A DNA stretch of 64,000 nucleotides, from assembly GCA_964517495.1 (NCBI GenBank), contig CAZFER010000023.1, positions 15,605-79,604 of the forward strand. Reading direction: 5' to 3'. Of the stretch, positions 54,007-62,798 are shown in pieces (positions within the stretch are counted from its first letter, which is position 1; each line of letters starts with the position of its first letter). The DNA is from CAZFER01 sp964517495. Lineage in GTDB: Bacteria > Hinthialibacterota > Hinthialibacteria > Hinthialibacterales > Hinthialibacteraceae. Under the pieces are notes generated by a model, which was not told the DNA's origin, did no database searches, and worked only from the letters and a program-made list of their open reading frames with translations. A program made the translations under genes and the position numbers.

Positions 54007-54867
54007 ATGCCAATTACGCTTGATCCAGAGATAAAGATTAAACTCCCTGGTGGGAATGACTATTCGGATGTGCTCCGAATTGTGGAGTCAAAAGAGCTAC
54101 ACACGGTCTGCCAGAGTGCGCGTTGCCCGAATATGCATGAATGCTGGGGGGATCGCACCGCGACCTTTATGCTGCTCGGTAACGTGTGCACCCGATCATG
54201 CCGGTTTTGCGCCGTGATGCATGGGAAGCCACCTGAGTTGGATCTTGCCGAACCGGAACGGGTTGCTGAAGCGGTATTTGATTTGAACGTGGATTACGCG
54301 GTCATCACTTCCGTCAATCGTGATGAATTGCCAGACGGTGGAGCGATGATTTTCGCGGAAACGGTGCGCTGTATTCACCGCTTGTCTCCAAAGTGTCTGG
54401 TTGAACTGTTGGTTCCTGATTTTTGTGGAGACATGAGTGCTTTGGATATGGTCTTGAACAGTAAACCTCATGTGTTGAACCACAATGTTGAAACCGTCCC
54501 TCGGCTTTATCGCAGCATCCAGCCCTGGTCGAAATGGGAGACCTCATTGCAAGTTTTACGGTATGCCAAACAACGGGGATTTGTAGTTAAATCAGGGATT
54601 ATTGCCGGATTAGGCGAAAGCAAAGAGGAAATGCTGGATGCCATTGAGCAAGTCAGTCAAACGGGTTGTGATATATTGACCATCGGCCAATATTTAGCCC
54701 CCACTCCACGCCATGCCAAGGTTGACCGGGTGGTTTCCAAAGTGGAATTTCAAGAGTATGAAGCATTTGCATACGAACGTGGTTTTTCAGCGGTTTTAGC
54801 GGGACCTTTGGTTCGGAGTTCATACCGGGCAAAGTGGGCCTATTATTCGTCATTAAACGGTTTATAA
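54007..54867 (+). CDS. lipA: Lipoyl synthase
   Basis: This radical-SAM enzyme inserts two sulfurs into octanoyl-lipoyl domains. The auxiliary cluster ligands Cys35, Cys40 and Cys46 (C-x4-C-x5-C) and radical-SAM Cys61, Cys65 and Cys68 (C-T-R-S-C-R-F-C) are all present. The C-terminal R-S-S-Y-R supplies the conserved Ser ligand. The length of 286 aa is normal. The gene follows lipB after 115 bases that hold a palindromic repeat. A 10-bp inverted repeat overlaps its stop codon. Confidence 0.96.
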   Translation: MPITLDPEIKIKLPGGNDYSDVLRIVESKELHTVCQSARCPNMHECWGDRTATFMLLGNVCTRSCRFCAVMHGKPPELDLAEPERVAEAVFDLNVDYAVITSVNRDELPDGGAMIFAETVRCIHRLSPKCLVELLVPDFCGDMSALDMVLNSKPHVLNHNVETVPRLYRSIQPWSKWETSLQVLRYAKQRGFVVKSGIIAGLGESKEEMLDAIEQVSQTGCDILTIGQYLAPTPRHAKVDRVVSKVEFQEYEAFAYERGFSAVLAGPLVRSSYRAKWAYYSSLNGL

Positions 54868-54881
54868 GTAGTAAACCGTTT
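54855..54881 (+). terminator. Hairpin overlapping the lipA stop codon
   Basis: AAACGGTTTA (54855-54864) and TAAACCGTTT (54872-54881) form a perfect ten-base stem with a seven-base loop that contains the lipA TAA. No U-tract follows, so it is either a weak terminator or an mRNA 3' stabilising structure. Confidence 0.4.
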
Positions 54882-54890
54882 GAAGAAGTA

Positions 54891-54997
54891 CCGTTCCCCT
54901 CCCAAGATTGGGAGGGGCTAGGGGAGGGTTGATAAGAGAATGGCAAAAAAAATCCTTTAACCCTCTCCTAGCCTCCCCCATTGCATTGGGGGAGGAA
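54891..54997. repeat. Pair of inverted palindromic repeats downstream of lipA
   Basis: The first unit (54891-54938) matches the repeat upstream of lipA. The second (54957-54997) is a related copy in inverted orientation (CCCTCTCCTAGCCTCCCCCA ... TGGGGGAGG). Together they form a large imperfect palindrome before the VanZ-like gene. Confidence 0.65.
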
Positions 54998-55095
54998 TAG
55001 TGTGGCCAATTATATGTATTCACTATATTTCCACATTGTATGGCTGACACGTTACAATGATTCAAAAATGAAACAAGAAGATTGTGGGATTATAA

Positions 55096-55494
55096 ATGAG
55101 TAAATTACTTTGGTTTTGGTTGCCTTTGGTTGCATGGATGAGTGTCATCTTTTATCTCTCCCATCAATCCGGATTCCCTATTGATGTGCCCCCCTGGTTT
55201 TTCTATTACGACAAAGTCGTACATGCCTTCCTATTCGGCCTCTTATGCTTCCTTTTCCTCCGCGCCTGGGTTAATGGCAAGTGGGCACAGTTGAATTTGA
55301 ATGCCTATATTATTTCTGTGGTATTCACCTTGTGCTATGGAATCTCCGATGAGGTCCACCAGATGTTCGTCCCAGGACGCCATCCTTCTATAGAGGATAT
55401 AATCGCTGACACTTGTGGGGCTATTTTGGTGTGTGTAATCATCAATTTCTTTATGCTCCGTTTTCAATCTTCCCCCAATATCGAGATGATTTGA
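55096..55494 (+). CDS. VanZ-like membrane protein
   Basis: This 132-aa protein has about four transmembrane helices and the VanZ-like features D-K-V-V-H-A-F-L-F-G-L-L, S-D-E-V-H-Q-M-F-V-P-G-R and D-I-I-A-D-T-C-G-A. Most members have no defined role. The name comes from VanZ, linked to teicoplanin resistance. It is not evidence of resistance here. Confidence 0.85.
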   Translation: MSKLLWFWLPLVAWMSVIFYLSHQSGFPIDVPPWFFYYDKVVHAFLFGLLCFLFLRAWVNGKWAQLNLNAYIISVVFTLCYGISDEVHQMFVPGRHPSIEDIIADTCGAILVCVIINFFMLRFQSSPNIEMI

Positions 55495-55662
55495 TTTTGC
55501 ATTCATCCTTCCTTAAACCTATTTATAAACATAATCCACCAGGGTTATAATAAACTCATGCTAGCCGGTGCTCCCAGGTGGCAAATGTTGTAAAGGTGGC
55601 TCCAGGGCTGGTTTTGTTTTGTCCCATACAAACCGTAAGCACAAAATTAGTAGAATATCTCA

Positions 55663-57435
55663 TTAATACGATCGACGAAGTAAATAGCCTGCAAGCAAGT
55701 TGAATAGAATGGCGGAAACGGTCATCCAAACCAATTGAATCATAAAAAACACCATCCACGACCTCGGCAGGCCACCAGCATAACGGACGGGAAAATGGTC
55801 ACAGATTTCGATGACCAGAAAAAACGGTGAAATCATCCGGGTTATGCTTTGAACCGTATGGCGTGGATAATGAGGAAAGAAAATCTCAAAAATAATACCC
55901 ACTATCAGGGGGATTAAAAATATAATCAATGCCGTTATTGCAAAGGATGCAAAATAGACATTGATCGTTTTTTTAAAATAGGTTGACAAGGCAATCCCCA
56001 TTGAGAGGAAAAAAAAGCAGGAATAATAACAGATCAAGAGAACGCTTCCAATGATGATTGCCCGTTGAAGAAGTATACTAGGATCATCAGGTATTAAATA
56101 AACGACAAGCAAAACGAATCCCACACTATAAAAAGACCACAATCGCCAATTATACAGATAAAAGCCCGCCCACATTTTCCCTTTTAGTATTTGCCACGAA
56201 GACAACGTGGTTGTCGAAACCATTTCCCAGGTTTTTCGATCATATTCACTGCGGATGCAGTTAGCCGCATAGGGAAGAATAAAACAGGGAGTTAAAAGGA
56301 CATTCCAGATAAAAAAATCGGTCCCCAGTATACTATTATAATGGGTGTTCACTAAAATTCTCAATGCAATTAAACCGCCCAAACAAAACAAGACCACAAT
56401 TCCCATAATTTGCCGAATATGATACCGTCCATAAAGCGACTTGATCTCACCCACAAAAACGGGATTTTTGTTATTTGAAATCATTTGATTTTCATTAAGA
56501 GGCTTTTTTTCAGGATTTTTGTTTGAGAAAGCTCTTACTCGGCGGTCAATCCATGAGCTGAGAGAATAGCCCTTTTGCTTTTTAGAAAGCAAACCAATCA
56601 TACATAGAAACAGCAACAATAGGATGACACAGAACACCACTAACCCGTGAGCAAGGAAAAAGTGTTGCTCTAACCAACCTGGCATATCCGTTGGAGGGAG
56701 ATCATTAAAAAAGTAATAAATCGACACCATCAGAGGGGACGATAACATAACAAACCAGACAAAGACCCCTTCTCCCCGCAGAAAAAAACTGAGCGTTATA
56801 GCAAAAAAGCCCAAAAAATAGCCGAAAGAAATAAAAAACGCCGCAGTGACCGATTGCACCGTTCGGCGGAAAAAAGTAGAACACATCAAGCCAATGAGCC
56901 CGGAAATCACGATTACTTCCGTATACATCAAGAAAACAAACACGATCTCCTGGGGTGAAATACCCCCCAGTGGGAAACTGAGACTGTAAACCGGGATCAT
57001 GGCGATCATTAAAAGCCACAAAAAGAAAACCGAAGACAAAAATTTCCCCAGTACAATGCTAGCCAGGCTTAGGGGAGTGGTGGCAACCAGTTCCCAGGTT
57101 TCCTGTTCGTATTCCAGGTTGATGGCGGTGGCGCTCATCAATGGGGCTAAAAGCAGGATTAGTAAACCCTCAATTAAATTTAGTATATTGAATAAATTGC
57201 GTGTTTCCCCCTGTCTTCCGCCATAATAGGCTTGGATCAAATTAGGCCACAGCAATAGAAACACACCAGCGCCGATCAAGATAAATAATGCCAGATACCC
57301 AAATGAACTCTTACGGCGCAGCCGAACCACAATTTCCCGCAAAATGACAGGATTATTAAATAAACGAGGCCTTCCACGCCATAATCGCAGTGGAAGGCCT
57401 ATAATGGTGGGAAAAAGATTCAACAACTGTGTCAT
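55663..57435 (-). CDS. Fused double ABC-2 type permease (paralog 3)
   Basis: This 590-aa polytopic protein has the same duplicated layout as the genes at 9548 and 12184. It has an N-P-V-I-L-R-E-I lead-in and the loops Q-E-T-W-E-L-V-A-T-T-P and R-K-T-W-E-M-V-S-T-T, each followed by G-K. A charged segment (about residues 275-320) separates the halves. No ATPase gene adjoins. A perfect 11-base inverted repeat (57367-57377 and 57390-57400) lies 35-69 bases inside the coding start. Substrate unknown. Confidence 0.8.
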   Translation of the reverse strand: MTQLLNLFPTIIGLPLRLWRGRPRLFNNPVILREIVVRLRRKSSFGYLALFILIGAGVFLLLWPNLIQAYYGGRQGETRNLFNILNLIEGLLILLLAPLMSATAINLEYEQETWELVATTPLSLASIVLGKFLSSVFFLWLLMIAMIPVYSLSFPLGGISPQEIVFVFLMYTEVIVISGLIGLMCSTFFRRTVQSVTAAFFISFGYFLGFFAITLSFFLRGEGVFVWFVMLSSPLMVSIYYFFNDLPPTDMPGWLEQHFFLAHGLVVFCVILLLLFLCMIGLLSKKQKGYSLSSWIDRRVRAFSNKNPEKKPLNENQMISNNKNPVFVGEIKSLYGRYHIRQIMGIVVLFCLGGLIALRILVNTHYNSILGTDFFIWNVLLTPCFILPYAANCIRSEYDRKTWEMVSTTTLSSWQILKGKMWAGFYLYNWRLWSFYSVGFVLLVVYLIPDDPSILLQRAIIIGSVLLICYYSCFFFLSMGIALSTYFKKTINVYFASFAITALIIFLIPLIVGIIFEIFFPHYPRHTVQSITRMISPFFLVIEICDHFPVRYAGGLPRSWMVFFMIQLVWMTVSAILFNLLAGYLLRRSY

Positions 57436-57478
57436 TGAAATATAAAATAATTTACTTTACATGGTAATAATAAATAGA

Positions 57479-58543
57479 TTAAGGTAACTCAGCCGCGCTG
57501 TCATCTGAAAGAACCAGCTTATACGATTTTGGCCGGCGTGTGGTTCGTGCAATCCGCACATTGCGCCCCAGAATGCTGTTATCAATTCGTTCATCGGTGT
57601 TGAAGATTTCACAGTTCTCCATAATCACACTGTATTCCACTTCACAATCCTCCAGAGTGGAACGATCTCCGATAGAGGTAAAACTTCCCACAAACGAATC
57701 CCTGATCGTGCATCCTTCACCGATCATCACTGGACCACGGATGGTGCTCCGTTCGATCTTTGAACCATTCCCAATTACCACTTCACCTCGAATTTCCGAT
57801 TCCTCATCGATGCTCCCTTTGATGTCCGCTTCCAGGTCTTGCAATACCAAGCGGTTGGCTTCAATCATATCATCGGGATTCCCCGCATCGATCCACCATC
57901 CTTCGACCACGTGGTAATCAACACGTGCGTTACTGTCGATTAATCCTTGTAACGCATCAGTGATTTCCAATTCTCCCCGGTCCGATGGCTTTTGCTTGTC
58001 AATGATGGAGTGAATACTGGCATCCATCATATAGATTCCAATGGCAGCCAGGTTCGAAGGGGGATCCTTGGGTTTTTCCATCAATCGAACCACCTGATTG
58101 TCTTCGATCACAGCAATGCCATATAATTGAGGTTTATTGGTTTTGCATAGAAAAAGAAGGGCATTACTTTTATTCTTTTTGAATCGCTCCAAAGCGTTTT
58201 CAAGACCATCGCACAGCAAGTTATCCCCCAGGTACATAATAAATGGATCATCCCCCAAAAATTCCCTTGAGACTTTGATGGTGTGGGCGATTCCCAACGG
58301 TTCCTCCTGGGGAATATAGGTCAGATTTACTCCCATCGAACTGCCGTCTTTTAACTCACGTTGCATATCGCGAGTATTCTCGTTCACCACGATACCGATT
58401 TCATTAATCCCAACTTGTTTTATCTTTTCGATGGCATATTGAACCAAGGGTTTATTGGCAATGGGAATCAAGGGTTTTGAATTGGTGAATGTTAAGGGGC
58501 GGAGCCGCTTGCCGCGTCCCGCACATGGAATGATCGCTTTCAT
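57479..58543 (-). CDS. Glucose-1-phosphate thymidylyltransferase-like nucleotidyltransferase
   Basis: This 354-aa sugar-nucleotide pyrophosphorylase has the N-terminal G-R-G-K-R-L-R-P-L-T signature, the substrate loop E-K-P-K-D-P and the C-terminal left-handed beta-helix hexapeptide repeats (V-V-I-G-N-G-S, V-M-I-G-E-G-C). Such 'long RmlA' proteins make dTDP-glucose for rhamnose or other deoxysugars. Related ones may make UDP-GlcNAc. It probably serves surface glycan synthesis. It is a stand-alone gene here. Confidence 0.88.
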   Translation of the reverse strand: MKAIIPCAGRGKRLRPLTFTNSKPLIPIANKPLVQYAIEKIKQVGINEIGIVVNENTRDMQRELKDGSSMGVNLTYIPQEEPLGIAHTIKVSREFLGDDPFIMYLGDNLLCDGLENALERFKKNKSNALLFLCKTNKPQLYGIAVIEDNQVVRLMEKPKDPPSNLAAIGIYMMDASIHSIIDKQKPSDRGELEITDALQGLIDSNARVDYHVVEGWWIDAGNPDDMIEANRLVLQDLEADIKGSIDEESEIRGEVVIGNGSKIERSTIRGPVMIGEGCTIRDSFVGSFTSIGDRSTLEDCEVEYSVIMENCEIFNTDERIDNSILGRNVRIARTTRRPKSYKLVLSDDSAAELP

Positions 58544-58769
58544 TATCTACCTCCGTTCCATCTCTCGAGTTTAAGCATAACGCTCATCCTGGGCAAAAAA
58601 TTTTATACTTTAATCATGCCTGTTTTTTTAGAACAGTTCAACGTGTCGGTTAACAGGCAATTCGCACAAAAAAACATTATCCGCTGAATATATCATATGA
58701 ATTTCCAACCCTAAACGTAAGTCTTTATGGTAAAATCTAATATTTAGATATATAAAATTTAATTTCCTG

Positions 58770-60218
58770 CTATTCGTCTTGCGTCATCTCACGGTCCGGG
58801 ATCGAAATCTGGCCAGTCTGCCTGTATTGCTCCGCCATCGATTCCGCCCGTTCCATCAGGTACTCCCGGGTGTTGCGCTCAGGCTCTTCGATCACTTCAT
58901 CCAGCAATTGATTCAGGATAGTGGAAAAAACCGGCCCGGGTTTAAGCCCCATGTCGATAAGGTCATGACCGGATAGTTTAAGGTCTGTCAGTTTTAGCGC
59001 ATCTTCATCCTGGTCAATCGAACGCACATTGCGGGCAAAATGAAAAATGCCCTTTTCGTAACCATCGTTGTTATACAGATTCCCTTTCCTGTCGGCCATA
59101 CGCATACGCAGGAACGGTTCAACATTCTCTCGTCCCAATTTTTGTACAAACCGGCGGGTTGCTGCTTTGGATAGATCCGGTTTGAGATTGTACATATGGT
59201 TCTCCACAATCCGCTTTACCACTTCGATCTCTTTATTTGAAAACCGCAGCCGGCGCATAATGGCCATCGCCATCCGTTTGCTAATGTATTGATGGCTGTA
59301 AAAAACATAATCATCCTTATAAGGTAGATATGCTTTGGCAGGCACCTTCCCCAAATCATGCATCAGGGTGGCAAATCGGATTAAGGGATAGTCCGGTGAG
59401 AGGGCATCAACCGCCAGCAAGGTATGATTGGCCACATCATGGGAGTGGAAACGGTTTTGATACACATCAAATCCCGCCTCCAATTCAGGTAGGATATATA
59501 ACAACAAACCAGTTCCATACATCAATTGAAAACCTAGCGAAGGCCGGGGGTAAGACAGCATTTTCATCAATTCATCACGTATACGCTCAGCTGAAATATG
59601 CGAAATGTCTATCGCCCTTTCTTTAATTGCTTCGCAGGTTCGTGATTCGATTTCTCCCTCTAATTTGGCGGCAAATCGGCACGCCCGAAGCATCCGAAGG
59701 TAATCTTCACGAAACCGGGTAAACGGATTTCCCACTGTCCGTATACATTTTGCCTGCAAATCCTTGATCCCATCGAAATAATCAAGAATCTTCCCGTTTT
59801 CCACATCCACGGCAAAGGCATTGATGGTAAAATCCCGCCGTTTTAAATCCTCCTCAATGGAATCGGTAAATTGAACGATGGGATGCCTTCCATCTTCATA
59901 TTTCAAGTCGTATCGAAAGGTGGTGATTTCATACTGTTGCCCATCAATCACCGCTGCAACCGTTCCATGTTCAAATCCAATCGGAACCGAGGTGATACCG
60001 GCGCGTCTTAGCCGTTTCAATACCTCATTCGGGGGATGGGGAGTGGCAAGATCCCAGTCACCTTCGACCACCTTTTTAATCTGATTTTCATTTTTGTTGA
60101 TTGCAGCTAAAAGAGTGTCACGAATAATTCCTCCTACCAGATAGGTTTTTGACGGTTTCAAAACGTCACTAATCTGCAACACCGCCGGGGGAATAAGGGC
60201 ACAATCAAATTGATACAT
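58770..60218 (-). CDS. CCA-adding enzyme / poly(A) polymerase family protein with HD domain
   Basis: This 482-aa nucleotidyltransferase has the class II signature Y-L-V-G-G-I-I-R-D-T-L-L followed by the catalytic D-W-D-L-A-T. An RNA-binding head (R-R-D-F-T-I-N-A-F-A, E-D-Y-L-R-M-L-R-A-C-R-F) follows, and a C-terminal HD phosphohydrolase motif L-M-H-D-L-G-K sits near residue 285. Such proteins add or repair the tRNA 3' CCA. Some are poly(A) polymerases, and the two cannot be told apart by eye. Confidence 0.9.
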   Translation of the reverse strand: MYQFDCALIPPAVLQISDVLKPSKTYLVGGIIRDTLLAAINKNENQIKKVVEGDWDLATPHPPNEVLKRLRRAGITSVPIGFEHGTVAAVIDGQQYEITTFRYDLKYEDGRHPIVQFTDSIEEDLKRRDFTINAFAVDVENGKILDYFDGIKDLQAKCIRTVGNPFTRFREDYLRMLRACRFAAKLEGEIESRTCEAIKERAIDISHISAERIRDELMKMLSYPRPSLGFQLMYGTGLLLYILPELEAGFDVYQNRFHSHDVANHTLLAVDALSPDYPLIRFATLMHDLGKVPAKAYLPYKDDYVFYSHQYISKRMAMAIMRRLRFSNKEIEVVKRIVENHMYNLKPDLSKAATRRFVQKLGRENVEPFLRMRMADRKGNLYNNDGYEKGIFHFARNVRSIDQDEDALKLTDLKLSGHDLIDMGLKPGPVFSTILNQLLDEVIEEPERNTREYLMERAESMAEQYRQTGQISIPDREMTQDE

Positions 60219-60469
60219 GGATTAACACTCCAACCAAACCTTCAAGCGTAACTCTTTATAATGGAAATCGTTTTTCTAGACAGAAGAATAATCAATTTTT
60301 ATACAAAAATATGATACATTTTAAAATCTTATGATATTCTTTCCTTAACCAACGGAAGTTATCATTAAAGATTAAATGTCTTTAATTCGGTAGAATAGAA
60401 GTCAGAAGATTGCATCCAAGTAAAACAAACACCCTAAAACCAGCTCGTTGTTGAAATTGGAGGGTCTCG

Positions 60470-61144
60470 ATGAAACGTTTATTTACTAAAATAACATCCA
60501 TAGCCAAATACTCAATACCGTTCATGACCTTTGGTATTGTTATAGTTATTGCTTCCTGTTCATCAACCCCACAATTAAGCAGTGCCAACCGTCCTAATGA
60601 TGCACTTCATCAACCAAAAGATAAAATATACAACCAGGCGGATAGTTTTGAAAACACCGTACCCATCAATAACGATATGGGAAGCCGAAGTTCACTTCCC
60701 TTGGGTATAGGTGCTCAATTTGATCTTTTCACCTCAAACGCGGCTAGTGATGTAACAACCTTTTACAACACCATCATTCGGCCGGTTCGAAGTGGAAAAT
60801 TTTTCAGCCGTCAGCCATATGTTGTTGATTACGGTATTTTACCCGATGATGGTGATGTAATCGATTTTCAGGATAATCAAAACCAAGTAAATATCCAATC
60901 AAACTATCAACTCCGTTTGGGGATGAGCCGCAAGTTTAATCATTTTTCTGATTTTCTAAAAGCCGATTTTTGGCTGGCCAAAGGTCAATATTCGCCCTCA
61001 TATAAAAAGAATATACCAACACCCGAAGTTGATCCTTTTTCATTAGGACAATTTGAACGGCGTGAAAACTTCGATTTGCATTCTGAACGTTCAGCGGAAT
61101 TTGATTACAAATCAATTATCCAGGAGCGTTGGCTAGAAAAGTAA
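60470..61144 (+). CDS. Hypothetical lipoprotein, 224 aa
   Basis: A type II signal peptide ends in I-A-S-C with Cys30, so the mature protein should be lipid-anchored. The mature region is polar, Asn/Ser/Asp/Phe-rich and without cysteines. I recognise no domain. GGAGGG lies before the ATG at a good distance. It converges with the cyclase-domain gene (29 bases apart) and has about 250 bases of AT-rich DNA upstream. Confidence 0.7.
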   Translation: MKRLFTKITSIAKYSIPFMTFGIVIVIASCSSTPQLSSANRPNDALHQPKDKIYNQADSFENTVPINNDMGSRSSLPLGIGAQFDLFTSNAASDVTTFYNTIIRPVRSGKFFSRQPYVVDYGILPDDGDVIDFQDNQNQVNIQSNYQLRLGMSRKFNHFSDFLKADFWLAKGQYSPSYKKNIPTPEVDPFSLGQFERRENFDLHSERSAEFDYKSIIQERWLEK

Positions 61145-61173
61145 TCATTTAATAAAGGGTAAAATGGAAAACC

Positions 61174-62490
61174 TCAACGCCGGGATGAAAAACGGCTGGA
61201 TTGACGCATAGGTTTAATCATCGGTGATGAGGCTAAACGAGATGGTACCCGAATCCATTTCAGGTTCAAAACATTGCACGGATCGCTGATTCCACTAAAT
61301 TCGCAGGTGCCGTAGATTTCCAAATAATTATGATATTGCGGGTCTATATAACCCTGTAAGGTATCCGAGATTAAAATTTCATCCGCAGACGCCTGGGATT
61401 GAATTCCCTTCCCCACACGCATGTCTTTGGTTTGTGCCAGGTCCTCATTTTGTATGCACACTTCACCCACATGCATGCCAATCGCAGCCCGCACCTGTTT
61501 GGTCTGGGGTAAATTAATGTTACGCCGAAATAGAGATTGCAGAATATGGATGGAGGCAATGAGCGATTTGTCTGCATAATCCAGCTCAAATCCTGCAAAA
61601 ATCTGGTCGCCTTCGCATGATTTAACAAATGCAGCTCCGCATTGAGTAAAGGTCAAATGGCATAACTTTTGGTATTCTTGTATCAATTGGCTGGCTTCAC
61701 GATCACCGTAAGACCAAAATTTCTTGGTTGATTCACACACATCAATAAAAACAATAATCCAATTGTGGGTTACTTTTTCATTTCCAACTGGTTCTTTATC
61801 CTCAACCACGGTCTCAATTTGTAAATCAACTTTATCAACATCAACAGGTGGTACAAGTATCCGTACTTGGGCTTTAAACAATTTTTGCGGTTCAGGAATA
61901 TTCTTCAAATTAGCGGTTTTTAAATAGGAAATTCTAAATCGTGAATCCTTTTTGAGGACATCATAAAGATCTTCGGATATCAGGATATCTCCCGTTTTTG
62001 CCTCAGTTTGTATTCGCTTGGCCATATTGTTGGTGTTCGATTGATGGATCAAATCATCATGATAAACAATATAGCCTTGATGGATACCAATACTGGGCAT
62101 CAACTTCAGGTTGTTATCCTGGTATTTATTCCATTCCGCCAAGGTATTGATTACCGCCTTGGCGGCGATAACAGCTTCGTCAGGTTTTTCAAAGCAGCAC
62201 ACAACCTGAGGCCCTCCACCAGGTTCAACAAAACACGAGTTCATTTCCTTTAAAACAGCACGAACCTGTTTTTGATACAATCCAAATATAACATCAGCAA
62301 CCTGCTCACCTTGATCCCACACCCCTTTGGCCGAGGAACTGACATCAATAAACATGATGCACCAAAATCGCTGTTTATTTTCGCGATAATCCTCTTCGAT
62401 CTCATTTTTCATATCGATCGTCTGTTTTAATCGTTCTTCTAACGTGGATGATGTTACCGGACCTTTTAAGCCATAACGCCTGGATTTCAT
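61174..62490 (-). CDS. Tandem class III nucleotide cyclase-domain protein
   Basis: This 438-aa soluble protein has two adenylate/guanylate cyclase homology domains (about residues 43-210 and 244-425). Domain 1 keeps the first metal Asp (Asp49) and the N-x3-R pair (Asn155, Arg159), but its second metal Asp is replaced by Pro94. Domain 2 keeps both metal positions (Asp250, Asp295) but has Arg358 and Gly362 where Asn and Arg are expected. One composite active site between the two domains could therefore form, as in mammalian C1/C2 cyclases. It could equally be an inactive binding protein. Confidence 0.78.
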   Translation of the reverse strand: MKSRRYGLKGPVTSSTLEERLKQTIDMKNEIEEDYRENKQRFWCIMFIDVSSSAKGVWDQGEQVADVIFGLYQKQVRAVLKEMNSCFVEPGGGPQVVCCFEKPDEAVIAAKAVINTLAEWNKYQDNNLKLMPSIGIHQGYIVYHDDLIHQSNTNNMAKRIQTEAKTGDILISEDLYDVLKKDSRFRISYLKTANLKNIPEPQKLFKAQVRILVPPVDVDKVDLQIETVVEDKEPVGNEKVTHNWIIVFIDVCESTKKFWSYGDREASQLIQEYQKLCHLTFTQCGAAFVKSCEGDQIFAGFELDYADKSLIASIHILQSLFRRNINLPQTKQVRAAIGMHVGEVCIQNEDLAQTKDMRVGKGIQSQASADEILISDTLQGYIDPQYHNYLEIYGTCEFSGISDPCNVLNLKWIRVPSRLASSPMIKPMRQSSRFSSRR

Positions 62491-62798
62491 TGCTTCCTCA
62501 ATTAAGTCACGTTTTTGATCAACACGTGAGAATGATTAGTATCGCATGGTCTTTTAGGTGTAATAGTCTATGACGCCTCTAGGATATATTCAAGTTAAAC
62601 TCCCATATTTCCTTATTATATACCTAAAACCGGTGTAAAAAATTGAATATTTCATGAATCAGCGGTATTCAGGAGAAACTTTTCAATATTTATAAAAAAA
62701 TGTTAAACTGCTTTGTTTTTCACTTGCCGAATGACTAAAACATTGCTTTAATAAACAAATGTTCAATAAACTGCTTTCCAATATAAGGAGAATCAACC
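62491..62798. other. Intergenic region upstream of recA
   Basis: This 308-base AT-rich region lies between the divergent cyclase-domain and recA genes. It contains a putative sigma70-type promoter for recA. I found no convincing LexA-type inverted repeat (neither CTG-N10-CAG nor GAAC-N4-GTTC) and no RNA gene. Confidence 0.5.
62724..62752 (+). promoter_or_regulatory. Putative sigma70-type promoter of recA
   Basis: TTGCCG (62724-62729) and TTTAAT (62747-62752) are separated by 17 bases and fit -35/-10 boxes with two mismatches each. They lie about 46 bases before the recA GTG. Confidence 0.4.
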
